Shown here piece by piece: positions 26,239 through 34,575 of a stretch of DNA of 64,000 bases (within the stretch, counting starts at the first letter, position 1; the number at the start of each line of letters is the position of its first letter). The DNA is taken from NCBI GenBank assembly GCA_019420525.1, contig JAHZHA010000016.1, forward strand, positions 76,572 to 140,571. Direction: 5' to 3'. Source of the stretch: Bacillota bacterium (GTDB taxonomy: Bacteria; Bacillota; Clostridia; Peptostreptococcales; Anaerovoracaceae). Made by a program: the position numbers and the translations under genes. Below the pieces are notes generated by a model. The model was given only the letters and a program-made list of their open reading frames with translations. It ran no database searches and was not told where the DNA came from.

Positions 26239-26536
26239 CTGAAACACCTCCTTCGCCGACCGTTATATCTAACGGCGTATATTCTGATAAATGACCTCTC
26301 CGCTGAAAGTGCGTAAGAGACCATTTAATTTCATAAATTCATGAACAAGCGAAATTATAGCATAATTTGACGTTCATGTAAAATGATTTCTTCTACTTTC
26401 TGAAAAATATTTTTGATATTTGATAAAATTTTATCTTTCCCGGTACCTAAGACACAAAAAAGTGATATTATGTACTGAGAACGGAATAAAAACTGCAATC
26501 ATACAAAGTCGAATCTACATGAAATGAGGGTAACTT

Positions 26537-26920
26537 ATGGCTAGACCAGAAAAATGTAAGCGAATTTGCAGCCTCCCGGAGAACAATTTTTTCTACGCAA
26601 AAAACGCGGAAAATAAAGACGATCTTCAGGTGACTACCCTGACGCTTGAGGAGTACGAGACGATACGCCTGATCGATTATATCGGACTTACTCAGGAACA
26701 ATGTGCGGAACAGATGCATGTGGCCCGTACCACAGTGCAGCGTCTCTACACAGATGCACGGAAAAAACTGGCCGTCTATCTGGTGAAAGGCACTGCTCTG
26801 GAAGTCTGCGGAGGAAATTATGTAGTCTGTGAAAATAATGACACATGCTGCCAGAAGTTCAGCTGCGAACACAGAATCTGTGGCTGCTCCTGCGATGTAC
26901 GCACTTTTGCCTGCCACTGA
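26537..26920 (+). CDS. DUF134 family HTH protein with Cys-rich tail
   Basis: A 127-residue protein opening MARPEKCKRICSLPENNFF, then a sigma-70 region 4-like helix-turn-helix (LTQEQCAEQMHVARTTVQRLYTDARKKLA). The last 35 residues contain ten cysteines (from VCGG to FACH), suggesting a metal or iron-sulfur site. DUF134 proteins are presumed DNA-binding regulators, often near redox or Fe-S genes. It precedes two small Cys-rich genes on the same strand, whose promoter carries tandem repeats; a regulatory link is plausible but not shown. Confidence 0.88.
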   Translation: MARPEKCKRICSLPENNFFYAKNAENKDDLQVTTLTLEEYETIRLIDYIGLTQEQCAEQMHVARTTVQRLYTDARKKLAVYLVKGTALEVCGGNYVVCENNDTCCQKFSCEHRICGCSCDVRTFACH

Positions 26921-26945
26921 TTTTCAGATTAATCTAATCGTCGGC

Positions 26946-27020
26946 AAATTATTTGTGTAAAAATTATTTGCGTAAACTTAACGTTTTATTATTGACATAT
27001 GTTTAAAATAGTGGTTTAAT
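26946..27020 (+). promoter_or_regulatory. Promoter with tandem 15-bp repeats upstream of the Cys-rich genes
   Basis: Two contiguous copies of AAATTATTTGYGTAA (26946-26960, 26961-26975) end 16 bases before TTGACA at 26992-26997; a TTTAAT -10 box lies 17 bases further at 27015-27020. The repeats look like a protein binding site just upstream of the core promoter. Confidence 0.6.
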
Positions 27021-27190
27021 TTACTTGACGGATAAAGCAGGGTCACACAGATCACGTGATACTGCTGCGTGAAGCATTTCAACTGTTTATGTTAGATAAA
27101 CAAATATTCATTTATTTATGTAACGTACGAGGCTGAAACGCTAAAACACTTTGTGAATTGATCTATCGCATGAAAGGAAGGTCTTCAAAA

Positions 27191-27385
27191 ATGGCAGACA
27201 GCATGTACACAAACAGACACAACAGACACTTACCGATTTGCAAGTCCTGCACCGCTTCCGGCTGCAGAACAGACTGCATCAGAATCTTAGAGAGTCACGA
27301 ACAGAAAAAGGAATATGACTGGAATGAAATGATGAAAAACATCGACAATTCCATCAGCTATACAGGAGATGACGGCTGGTTCTAA
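27191..27385 (+). CDS. Small Cys-rich protein A (unrecognised family)
   Basis: 64 residues from ATG 27191, after AAAGGAAGG. The core is ICKSCTASGCRTDCIR (C-x2-C-x4-C-x3-C), followed by a charged helix-like tail ending DDGWF. Its core matches that of the next gene, so the two are paralogues. Four closely spaced cysteines could bind zinc or an iron-sulfur cluster or be modified. I do not recognise the family; it is not SCIFF, which is shorter with six cysteines. Confidence 0.7.
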   Translation: MADSMYTNRHNRHLPICKSCTASGCRTDCIRILESHEQKKEYDWNEMMKNIDNSISYTGDDGWF

Positions 27386-27432
27386 TCACCTGCCGTTCTG
27401 ATTTTAAGTTTTTAAAGAAGGAAGGAGATATT

Positions 27433-27645
27433 GTGGGAAGAATCGTTCACACTACAGACAGTATCGGTCGAAGAGGTGTAGCACAGGGCGAGATCTGCAA
27501 GACATGCCCCGGCGGCTGCAAGACTGACTGCCTCAGAGCCGGTGTACGCATTGAACAGACACAGCGTCTTGGCGGCTACGATTTTTCTATTTCTTTTGCG
27601 GAAATGGACACTTCGGATTTTGTCGATCCTTTGGACGACTTTTAG
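27433..27645 (+). CDS. Small Cys-rich protein B, paralogue of the preceding gene
   Basis: 70 residues from GTG 27433, after GAAGGAGATATT. The core ICKTCPGGCKTDCLR (C-x2-C-x3-C-x3-C) differs from protein A by one residue of spacing; the tail ends DPLDDF, again acidic and aromatic. It is separated by 47 bases from gene A and followed by a strong terminator, so the two form a bicistronic unit. Function unknown. Confidence 0.7.
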   Translation: MGRIVHTTDSIGRRGVAQGEICKTCPGGCKTDCLRAGVRIEQTQRLGGYDFSISFAEMDTSDFVDPLDDF

Positions 27646-27704
27646 ACAGTTTTACTTATCTTTTCCGTTGAGAACTGATATCCCCTATTTTATGTAGATG
27701 AATC

Positions 27705-27737
27705 GAAGCGGACGCTTTTCAGGCGTCCGCTTTTTCA
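27705..27737 (+). terminator. Terminator of the Cys-rich gene pair
   Basis: AGCGGACGC (27707-27715) pairs perfectly with GCGTCCGCT (27723-27731) and is followed by TTTTT. Confidence 0.85.
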
Positions 27738-27799
27738 CGTCCCTTTTACCGAAAACGCAGATTCACAAGAATCGAGAAAACGGCATACGCCTCTCTCCC

Positions 27800-27979
27800 C
27801 TATGCGAGAAAACAGCCGACAGCGATCAGGGCAATAGCCGCCAGAATGATGAGCACCCTGTGAGGCAGAACAAACAGGCTCAGAATCAGAACGCCTGCGA
27901 TAATCAGAACCATTCCGGCGGATATCATCCTACAGTTTTTATTTCTTCGTCTCGTTTTTCTTCTCTTTCTGCAGCCCAT
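27800..27979 (-). CDS. Small two-helix membrane protein (59 residues)
   Basis: Translating the minus strand from ATG 27979 to TAG 27802-27800 gives 59 residues. A perfect AGAGGAGG ribosome site lies eight bases upstream. The N-terminus is strongly basic (MGCRKRRKTRRRNKNCR), then two hydrophobic segments (MVLIIAGVLILSLFVL and VLIILAAIALIAVGCFLA). Short proteins of this layout occur in Clostridia, but I know no function. The plus-strand frame across it is a shadow. Confidence 0.72.
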   Translation of the reverse strand: MGCRKRRKTRRRNKNCRMISAGMVLIIAGVLILSLFVLPHRVLIILAAIALIAVGCFLA

Positions 27980-28141
27980 GGAGAATTCCTCCTCTCTTCT
28001 CCCGTACTCCGGCAGATCGTCCGGGGCACCGGATACGTTATATCGTCAGAGTTTGCATTTCTAAAGATATTCCTAATATATTATGAAAGAAAATGACCTG
28101 CGTTGCAGGAAAAGACCAAAAGAATAACTTTCCAGGATAAT

Positions 28142-28178
28142 AAAAAACTGCCGCAGCAGAAATAATCTGCCCGGCAGC
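28142..28178 (-). terminator. Terminator of the YerC-like gene
   Basis: CTGCCG (28148-28153) pairs with CGGCAG (28172-28177) with further internal pairing; on the minus strand it is followed by six T. Confidence 0.7.
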
Positions 28179-28224
28179 TTCCGGAAAGCAGCTGATTAAG
28201 ACCATGCTGTGCATTCCGATTTCT

Positions 28225-28530
28225 TTATTTTTCTTCTGTGCCGTTCATACGTCCGATCACGCTGACATAACCATCTGCACCGTACTGGAGGGTTCTGTTG
28301 ATGCGGCTTATGGTCGCAGTGCTGGCTCCCGTCGCTTCCTCAATTTCACTGTATGTCTTTCTGTCGAGAAGCAGCTTGGCCACACCGTATCGCTGCGCCA
28401 TGGCTTTAATCTCCTTGACGGTACATAAATCAGCGAAAAATTTATAACACTCATCCAGATCCCGGATTGACATAATCGCATCGAAAAGATCGTCCGCCGC
28501 TTTATTTTTTATTTTAGATTCATACCCCAT
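28225..28530 (-). CDS. YerC/YecD family TrpR-related protein
   Basis: A 101-residue all-helical DNA-binding protein. The pattern LFDAIMSIRDLDECYKFFADLCTVKEIKAMAQRYGVAKLL followed by the helix-turn-helix TYSEIEEATGASTATISRINR is that of the YerC group of the TrpR superfamily. ATG 28530 follows AGGAGGAG. Target genes are unknown. Confidence 0.92.
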   Translation of the reverse strand: MGYESKIKNKAADDLFDAIMSIRDLDECYKFFADLCTVKEIKAMAQRYGVAKLLLDRKTYSEIEEATGASTATISRINRTLQYGADGYVSVIGRMNGTEEK

Positions 28531-28643
28531 CTTGCTCCTCCTGTGAACCGTTCTTCAGCGCTTTTATACACTACAGTATTATACTACAAAGGAGAAGAAA
28601 TAACAATATGCAATGGCGTTGGTATGCATAAATCCACCGCCTG

Positions 28644-30326
28644 TCATGAGGAAAAACCACATCTGCCGTCCGCCGTAAAATCGACTCCCTTCACAACGCA
28701 CTGTACAGATCTCCTTCCCCTCCACACATTGATATCCAGTGAAGCGATGAGACTGACCGTACACCCGGGATTCAGCCTGCCGGCTGCCTCTTCCTCCACA
28801 TCAAACCAGACGGCATCAAAGAGATTTCCGTTTTCACCTTCACACCGGAGCCTGAGATATTGTCCGCTGTTTCCCATCCGCCTGACCGATCTCAGCAGAA
28901 TACCGGTTATCAGAAAGACAGGCTGGAGATTTCCTTCTCCAAACGGTTCGAGTTTCGCAACCTGCTCGGCCAGACTCAGCGAAACATCTCCGGAAGAGAT
29001 TTCCGCATCCCACTTCAGTTGATAACACAACAGATCCGGCTGTACCGAAAGCAGATCTCTGACGCTTCCGTTGAGAGATTCCCGAAGCTCAGCGAGATGT
29101 TCCCTTTTCATGGTAAAACCGCAGGCTCCCGCATGTCCTCCGAATTTGATATATAAATTGCTGCACCGGGACATGATTCCGTGGAGATCGATTCCCTCCA
29201 CACTTCTCCCGGTCCCTTTGACGATCCCGTCCTCTTCCGTATTCGTAACGATAATGACCGGACGATAAAATTCTTCTTTTAATTTGCCTGCCACGATTCC
29301 CGTCACACCTTCATGACCGTCACCTGCATCATAGATAAGAAAGAGATCGTTCTCCGTACGCGTTCTGAGCTCCTCCCGTGCCTTCCGGAAGATTTCCTCC
29401 TGAAGGGATTTCCTCTTGGAATTGAGTGTTTTGAGTTCACTCACCAGCGCAGTGATCTCTTCTTCTTCTTTCCCTGTAAGAAGGCGGACACCTGCGACAG
29501 CCTCTTTCATGCGGCCGGCGGCATTGATATGGGGTACGATCCCAAAAGCCACATTTGTGGAAGTCAGTTGAACGGGATTCATCCCTATTTCCTCGATGAG
29601 CATTTTCAGGCCGGGCCGTTCACCTCTGGCGATGCGGTCGAACCCGTATTTGACCAGCGTTCTGTTTTCATCCCGCAGCGGCACGATATCGCCGATAGTG
29701 GCCACGCATACGAGATCCAGAAGACGATTGATTTCGTTTTTGGGCAGATTCAGCATCCGCTGGACGGCCTGGGCCAGCTTGAACGCTACGCCGCATCCGC
29801 ACAGATAAGAGAAAGGATACTCGTCATCCTTCTGTTTCGGATTCAGCATAATGCAATCAGGACTTCGGCCGTCCACGTTATGATGGTCCGTTACGATTGC
29901 TTTCATTCCCAGTTCCTTGATATGCTCTACCTCCCGATAGGAAACGCACCCGCAGTCCACCGTCACGATCAGATCTGCTCCCCGTCTGTGAATTTCATCG
30001 ACAGCGGAAAGATTCAGTCCGTATCCCTCGGAAAAACGCGACGGAATATAATACATCACATTTTCCGTGAGTCCCGACAGGAACTCCGTGAGAAGCGACA
30101 CTGACGTAACTCCGTCCGCATCATAATCTCCGTAAATGCAGATTTTGCCGCCACTTTCGACAGCGGAAATCAGAAGTTCCGCCGCCTCGCGCATTCCTTT
30201 CATGTCAAACGGATCGTACGTCTTGCGTGGAATCGGAGAAAGAAATTCTTCGATCTCTTCTCTGGTCTCGTATCCCCTTTTTTTCAGTATTCCAGTGATC
30301 ACCGGATGAAGTCTGGTCTTTTTCAT
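28644..30326 (-). CDS. recJ: Single-stranded-DNA-specific exonuclease RecJ
   Basis: 560 residues from ATG 30326 (MKKTRLHPVITGILKKRGY); the longer frame lacks a ribosome site. DHH-family motifs are present: IYGDYDADGVTS (64-75), TVDCG and TDHHN, plus the DHHA1 block GGHAGACGFTM. RecJ degrades 5' single-stranded DNA in recombination and repair. The length is that of the short Firmicutes form. Confidence 0.93.
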   Translation of the reverse strand: MKKTRLHPVITGILKKRGYETREEIEEFLSPIPRKTYDPFDMKGMREAAELLISAVESGGKICIYGDYDADGVTSVSLLTEFLSGLTENVMYYIPSRFSEGYGLNLSAVDEIHRRGADLIVTVDCGCVSYREVEHIKELGMKAIVTDHHNVDGRSPDCIMLNPKQKDDEYPFSYLCGCGVAFKLAQAVQRMLNLPKNEINRLLDLVCVATIGDIVPLRDENRTLVKYGFDRIARGERPGLKMLIEEIGMNPVQLTSTNVAFGIVPHINAAGRMKEAVAGVRLLTGKEEEEITALVSELKTLNSKRKSLQEEIFRKAREELRTRTENDLFLIYDAGDGHEGVTGIVAGKLKEEFYRPVIIVTNTEEDGIVKGTGRSVEGIDLHGIMSRCSNLYIKFGGHAGACGFTMKREHLAELRESLNGSVRDLLSVQPDLLCYQLKWDAEISSGDVSLSLAEQVAKLEPFGEGNLQPVFLITGILLRSVRRMGNSGQYLRLRCEGENGNLFDAVWFDVEEEAAGRLNPGCTVSLIASLDINVWRGRRSVQCVVKGVDFTADGRCGFSS

Positions 30327-30396
30327 ATTTTTCTCTTTCTTTTTTGCGTTTTCTGCGCGGCCTGCAGCAAAAGACACAGCGACTGAAAAGGAAAAC

Positions 30397-30438
30397 CTGC
30401 CGCGGATGATATGCTCTCCGCGGCAGGTTTTTTCTGTC
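30397..30438. terminator. Bidirectional terminator between recJ leader and M23 gene
   Basis: CCTGCCGCGGA pairs with TCCGCGGCAGG around a short loop, with six T after it on the plus strand and a T-rich run on the minus strand, where it ends the ftsE-ftsX-M23 transcript. Confidence 0.85.
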
Positions 30439-30468
30439 AGAACTGCCTTTGTCTGATTTCCGTCGTTT

Positions 30469-31578
30469 TTAACCCTGTACGTAGCTCAGCGGTGAAGTCG
30501 TCGATCCGTTGAGACGCACTTCGAAGTGGCAGTGCGAACCTGTGGACTGACCGGTGGAGCCTGCTTTTGCAATCGTCTGTCCTTTGGTCACGGTCTGTCC
30601 CACACTTACCAGTAATGAGCTGTTGTGTCCATAAAGTGTTACCAGACCGCCGCCGTGATCGATCATGACACACTTGCCGTAGCCGCCGTAAGTCTGAGCC
30701 ATGATGACCGTGCCGCTGGCTGCTGCCAGAATCGGCGTTCCTGTAGGCGCCGGAATATCGATTCCCGAGTGGAATTTCTTCGTATGGAGAATCGGATGAA
30801 TCCGGTATCCGTAAGGCGAAGAAATGGTGTAATATCCTGGCACCGGCCAGAGCATCTGTCCTCCGGTATACTGAGATGTAGCGCTGGAACTTATCGCAGA
30901 GGAAGCCTGCTGCTGCTGAATCAGAGCCGTCAGCTGGTCTGCCTCTTTATTGAGCTGGTCGATCTGGGCTTCGAGAGCAGCATTATCATTTGCTACTTCT
31001 TCTTTCTTGGTCTCCGCTTCGCTTTTTTTCGTCTCCAGATCCGCCTGCTGTTCGCTCAGCTGCGTATTGAGGCTTTCCAGTTCCTGTTTTTCTTTTTCAA
31101 TTTTATCGTACTGATCCTGAATCTGTTCCAGAACATCCATGTCATTGTCATAGATCATCTGCACCATATCCAGATTCGTCAGAAATTCCGAGATACTGGA
31201 AGACCCCAACAGGATCTCCAGAACACTCGTCTCGCCATTTTTGTACATCACGCGGAGGCGCTGTCCCAGCGAATCATTCTGCTCGGCCAGCTCAGCTTCC
31301 GTCTGACTCAGCCGTTCTTTCGCATCTGTGATCTCACTCTCAGTCTGCTGGATATCTGCCTCCAGCTTTGAGATTTCCGCTTCGAGAGAATTGATTTCGG
31401 CTACCAGTTCGTTTTCCTTGACCTTGCCTTCCTCCAGCTGATCCTTTGCCGAACTGATCTGATCGTTGACTGAATCCAGTTTGGATGAATTGCTTTCCGC
31501 GTAGACGAATCCGGACATGGCCGTGCACGTCAGGAGAGTCGTCGCCGCAAGAACTGCTATGATTCGTTTTCTGTGCAT
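30469..31578 (-). CDS. EnvC/PcsB-like M23 peptidoglycan hydrolase with coiled coil
   Basis: 369 residues from ATG 31578 (AAAGGAG site). A signal peptide (MHRKRIIAVLAATTLLTCTAMSGFVYA) is followed by a long coiled coil (about 30-235, rich in Glu/Gln/Leu/Lys) and a LytM/M23 domain with the metal motifs FHSGIDI and HCHFEV, so the peptidase site looks intact. Encoded directly after ftsX, it is the expected FtsEX-controlled cell-wall hydrolase that opens septal peptidoglycan during division. Confidence 0.92.
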   Translation of the reverse strand: MHRKRIIAVLAATTLLTCTAMSGFVYAESNSSKLDSVNDQISSAKDQLEEGKVKENELVAEINSLEAEISKLEADIQQTESEITDAKERLSQTEAELAEQNDSLGQRLRVMYKNGETSVLEILLGSSSISEFLTNLDMVQMIYDNDMDVLEQIQDQYDKIEKEKQELESLNTQLSEQQADLETKKSEAETKKEEVANDNAALEAQIDQLNKEADQLTALIQQQQASSAISSSATSQYTGGQMLWPVPGYYTISSPYGYRIHPILHTKKFHSGIDIPAPTGTPILAAASGTVIMAQTYGGYGKCVMIDHGGGLVTLYGHNSSLLVSVGQTVTKGQTIAKAGSTGQSTGSHCHFEVRLNGSTTSPLSYVQG

Positions 31579-31678
31579 TTCAGTTTCTCCTTTCAAGTCT
31601 CAAGTTTCGTTTTCTGATACAGTTTTTTTAGTATAAACAGCCTGCTGCTCTTTCTGATTCTCCGATCGCATTTTCTGT

Positions 31679-32572
31679 CTAAGCATCGAGGAACTTCCGC
31701 ATCGAGATGATGCTTCCGCCCGCACCGATGCTGATGCCGAGTGACGTGAAGATGACGATCAGATTACCGCTCATAAAACCTACAGGTACGAGACCTGTGG
31801 AAAAGAGAACGAGCATCTGCAGACTGAGCGCATTTGAAAGCCAGTAATACAGCAGAGAGATGAGTCCGGAAGACACCGCAGCCGCGATGATACCGATGAT
31901 GATTCCTTCCGCAAGAAACGGTCCTCGGATAAACCAGTTGGTAGCTCCTACATATTTCATGATACTGATCTCCCGTCCTCTCGCCAAAACCGTCAGCTTT
32001 ACGGTATTGGACACTACGACGATGGAGACGATGATGAGGAATATGATGATGACCAGCGCTCCTGCCTGAATACCTCCGGTAATCTTCACAACTTTGTTGA
32101 TTTCTTCCCGGCTGTCCTTTATATCTTCCACTCCGGAAAAGCCTTCCGCAAATTGTACAATACTCTCGGAATTTTCCACATCTTTGACCGTTACCCGGAT
32201 GGAACGAGGCAGAGGATTTTCCGAAAGACCATCGAGAAGGTACGCGTTTTCGCCCCAGCGCGCCTGCATTTCATCCATGGCATCTTCTTTGCTGAGATAC
32301 TCTACATCAGCTACAGTATCGAGTCCTTTCAGTTCTTCCATCATGGACTGGATATCCTGCTCCGGCGTTTCGTCCAGGAGATAGATCTCCACCATGTCAA
32401 ACTGCTGTTCCATATTCTGCGTCATGAGATTCACATTGACCGCCAGAATAAAAAACATTCCGAGGATCAGCAGCATCGCCGTAATGGAAAACAGCGATGT
32501 CAGAGCCATCGTTTTGTTTCGCGCAAGCTGCAGAAGCGACTGTTTCAATGTATAGAAGAAGGATTTTATCAT
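31679..32572 (-). CDS. ftsX: Cell division protein FtsX
   Basis: A 297-residue membrane protein with four TM segments: one after the N-terminus (ALTSLFSITAMLLILGMFFILAV), then an outer loop (about 50-165) and three C-terminal helices; the motif ISIMKYVGATNWFIRGPF is characteristic. Its ATG overlaps the ftsE stop codon (ATGA). It transmits FtsE ATPase action to the outer M23 hydrolase. Confidence 0.95.
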   Translation of the reverse strand: MIKSFFYTLKQSLLQLARNKTMALTSLFSITAMLLILGMFFILAVNVNLMTQNMEQQFDMVEIYLLDETPEQDIQSMMEELKGLDTVADVEYLSKEDAMDEMQARWGENAYLLDGLSENPLPRSIRVTVKDVENSESIVQFAEGFSGVEDIKDSREEINKVVKITGGIQAGALVIIIFLIIVSIVVVSNTVKLTVLARGREISIMKYVGATNWFIRGPFLAEGIIIGIIAAAVSSGLISLLYYWLSNALSLQMLVLFSTGLVPVGFMSGNLIVIFTSLGISIGAGGSIISMRKFLDA

Positions 32573-33654
32573 AAGCCTGCACCTCCTCCTCTTTTTTTGC
32601 GTATCTTTCGCCTTCCTTTTCCTGATGAGGATTTCCCTGAGGAAGATCCCGTTGCCGCTTTTTTCTTTCTGCGTTCTCCGGGCACTTCATCAGATGAAGG
32701 CGGCTGTTCCGGTTTTTCCGGCACAGGAGCTTCGGCTTCAGGAGGATCGGATTTGACATCCGCGGAAGCACTCTCCTGCTCTGCAGGCGCCTCTTCCGGC
32801 TGCTCTTCGTCTCCGATCAGTTCACTCATGGAACCGATTTCTCCGAAAATGCTAAGATCTTCTTCGCTGAGTCCGGATGTCAGACTTTCATTTATCATGC
32901 CCGCCTGAAGTACATCGCTTTCGCTTTCGGCGATCATGTCATCCAGTACATCCACCACCGTAGGCTCTGACTCATCCGCCTGTATGTAGAAACCGGCAGG
33001 ATCGTCCCGCACGAGTCTGCCCTCTTCCAGCTGGATAACCCGCTTTCCCATGCGGTCTACGATATCTTTCGCATGGGTTACCATGACTACCGTCGTGCCC
33101 CGGAGATTGATCTGATCCAGGAGGTTCATAATCTCCCAGGATTTTTCCGGATCGAGATTTCCCGTAGGCTCGTCTGCAATGAGAAGCTTGGGATTATTTA
33201 CGATAGCTCTGGCGATGGCCACTCTCTGTGCCTCACCCCCTGAAAGTTCGTGCGGATAACGCTCCGCATGCTCGCTGATTCCCACCAGCTTCAGAATGTG
33301 AGGAACCTGTTCATTTATCAGCTTTCTGCGCTTGTGGACGGCTTCCATGGCAAAAGCCACGTTTTCATAGACCGTTTTTTTCGGCAGAAGCCGGAAATCC
33401 TGAAATACGACGCCCAGTTCCCTTCGGAGTCCCGGAATCAGTCGTTTCGGAAGCCTCGTGATATCTCTTCCCCGGAAGAGAATCTGACCTTCCTCCGGAT
33501 CGATTTCTTTGAGGATCAGTTTTATGAATGTCGATTTGCCTGCCCCGCTGGGACCGACCAAAAAGACGAATTCGCCGTCATCGATCGAAAGACTGATATT
33601 CGAAAGTCCGGCTTTTTCGCCGTAGGATTTCGTGACATTTCTGAATTCTATCAT
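32569..33654 (-). CDS. ftsE: Cell division ATP-binding protein FtsE with long charged C-terminal extension
   Basis: 361 residues from ATG 33654, which follows AGGAAGGA. Residues 1-225 are a complete ABC ATPase (Walker A GPSGAGKS 34-41, signature LSGGE 137-141, Walker B LLIADEP 158-164, H-loop His194). Typical FtsE stops near 228. Here about 135 more residues follow: an acidic, Ser/Pro/Glu-rich linker (226-326) and a Lys/Arg/Gly/Ser-rich basic tail (329-361). The extension might contact nucleic acid, membrane or other division proteins. Confidence 0.94.
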   Translation of the reverse strand: MIEFRNVTKSYGEKAGLSNISLSIDDGEFVFLVGPSGAGKSTFIKLILKEIDPEEGQILFRGRDITRLPKRLIPGLRRELGVVFQDFRLLPKKTVYENVAFAMEAVHKRRKLINEQVPHILKLVGISEHAERYPHELSGGEAQRVAIARAIVNNPKLLIADEPTGNLDPEKSWEIMNLLDQINLRGTTVVMVTHAKDIVDRMGKRVIQLEEGRLVRDDPAGFYIQADESEPTVVDVLDDMIAESESDVLQAGMINESLTSGLSEEDLSIFGEIGSMSELIGDEEQPEEAPAEQESASADVKSDPPEAEAPVPEKPEQPPSSDEVPGERRKKKAATGSSSGKSSSGKGRRKIRKKRGGGAGL

Positions 33655-33858
33655 CGGCTGTCCTTCCTGATTATTCATTTTACTCGCTGCATGCGGATTC
33701 AAGTTGCCGACCGCATACACAGTTATTATAATATATAAAAAGCGAAAGTGCAAACCGCCGACGTTTTCCTTCAGGATGTATCATTTTCCGCGATATCTGC
33801 ACCCGCTACCGCACTAGTTTACTCTATTTTTTTGATGATTTTGTGAAAAGGAGAAAAA

Positions 33859-34464
33859 ATGTCTCACGCCAGGACTCCCTCCAAACAGGAAATACGCCTT
33901 CAGATGCGGAAAAAACGCGATATTCTCACAGATTCCCAGATTCTCATCCATTCCGGAAAATTGTGGAACTCACTGTCTCCTCTACTGTCCGCGATGCAGG
34001 AAAAAAAAGAGTCTCCTCTGTCCGTCATGGCATACATGTCTTTCCGTGGTGAATTTCCCACGGAAGATTTCTGTAAAAAAATCCTGGACAGCGGTTCCGA
34101 ACTCATCCTCCCTTATACGGATGAAAATTTTATCATACACCCGTGCCGCATCCCGGATCTTGGCAGTCTCAGAATTTCCCGCCTCGGAATCAGGGAACCC
34201 GACCCCATGATTCATCCGGAAGTGTCCGCTGACGTTCCGGACGTGATCGTGATGCCCGGTCTTGCTTTCGACCGCATGGGAAATCGTATCGGTTTCGGTC
34301 GCGGATGCTACGATCGTTTTCTGGCAGACAGAAAGCGCCCTGCGCTGCTCATCGGCACCGCATATGATTTTCAGATCACAGATGGCAGACTGCCTTCCGA
34401 ACCTTCGGACATCCCCGTACAGTATCTCGTCACGGAAAGCGGTCTCTCCCGGTGCAGAAAATAG
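33859..34464 (+). CDS. 5-formyltetrahydrofolate cyclo-ligase
   Basis: A 201-residue protein; ATG 33859 follows AAAGGAG. N-terminal KQEIRLQMRKKRDIL and C-terminal PGLAFDRMGNRIGFGRGCYDRFL are family signatures (ATP and substrate loops). It converts 5-formyl-THF to 5,10-methenyl-THF with ATP in folate metabolism. Confidence 0.93.
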   Translation: MSHARTPSKQEIRLQMRKKRDILTDSQILIHSGKLWNSLSPLLSAMQEKKESPLSVMAYMSFRGEFPTEDFCKKILDSGSELILPYTDENFIIHPCRIPDLGSLRISRLGIREPDPMIHPEVSADVPDVIVMPGLAFDRMGNRIGFGRGCYDRFLADRKRPALLIGTAYDFQITDGRLPSEPSDIPVQYLVTESGLSRCRK

Positions 34465-34575
34465 TACGGGGATATAAAAAATGAAGCATGAGAATTCACT
34501 TTAATACCATTTTTTCCCATTTTCACCTGTATTATAATTCAATATATGATTCCGGTCAATATATTTTCCTTTTTT

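Noticed and set aside
27191..27645. SCIFF-type RiPP precursor
   Set aside because: The Cys-rich pair is longer, has four rather than six cysteines in a different spacing, and no maturase gene lies near.
27698..28096. Plus-strand 132-codon frame
   Set aside because: Begins in the terminator of the Cys-rich pair and runs antisense to the small membrane protein gene with its own ribosome site.
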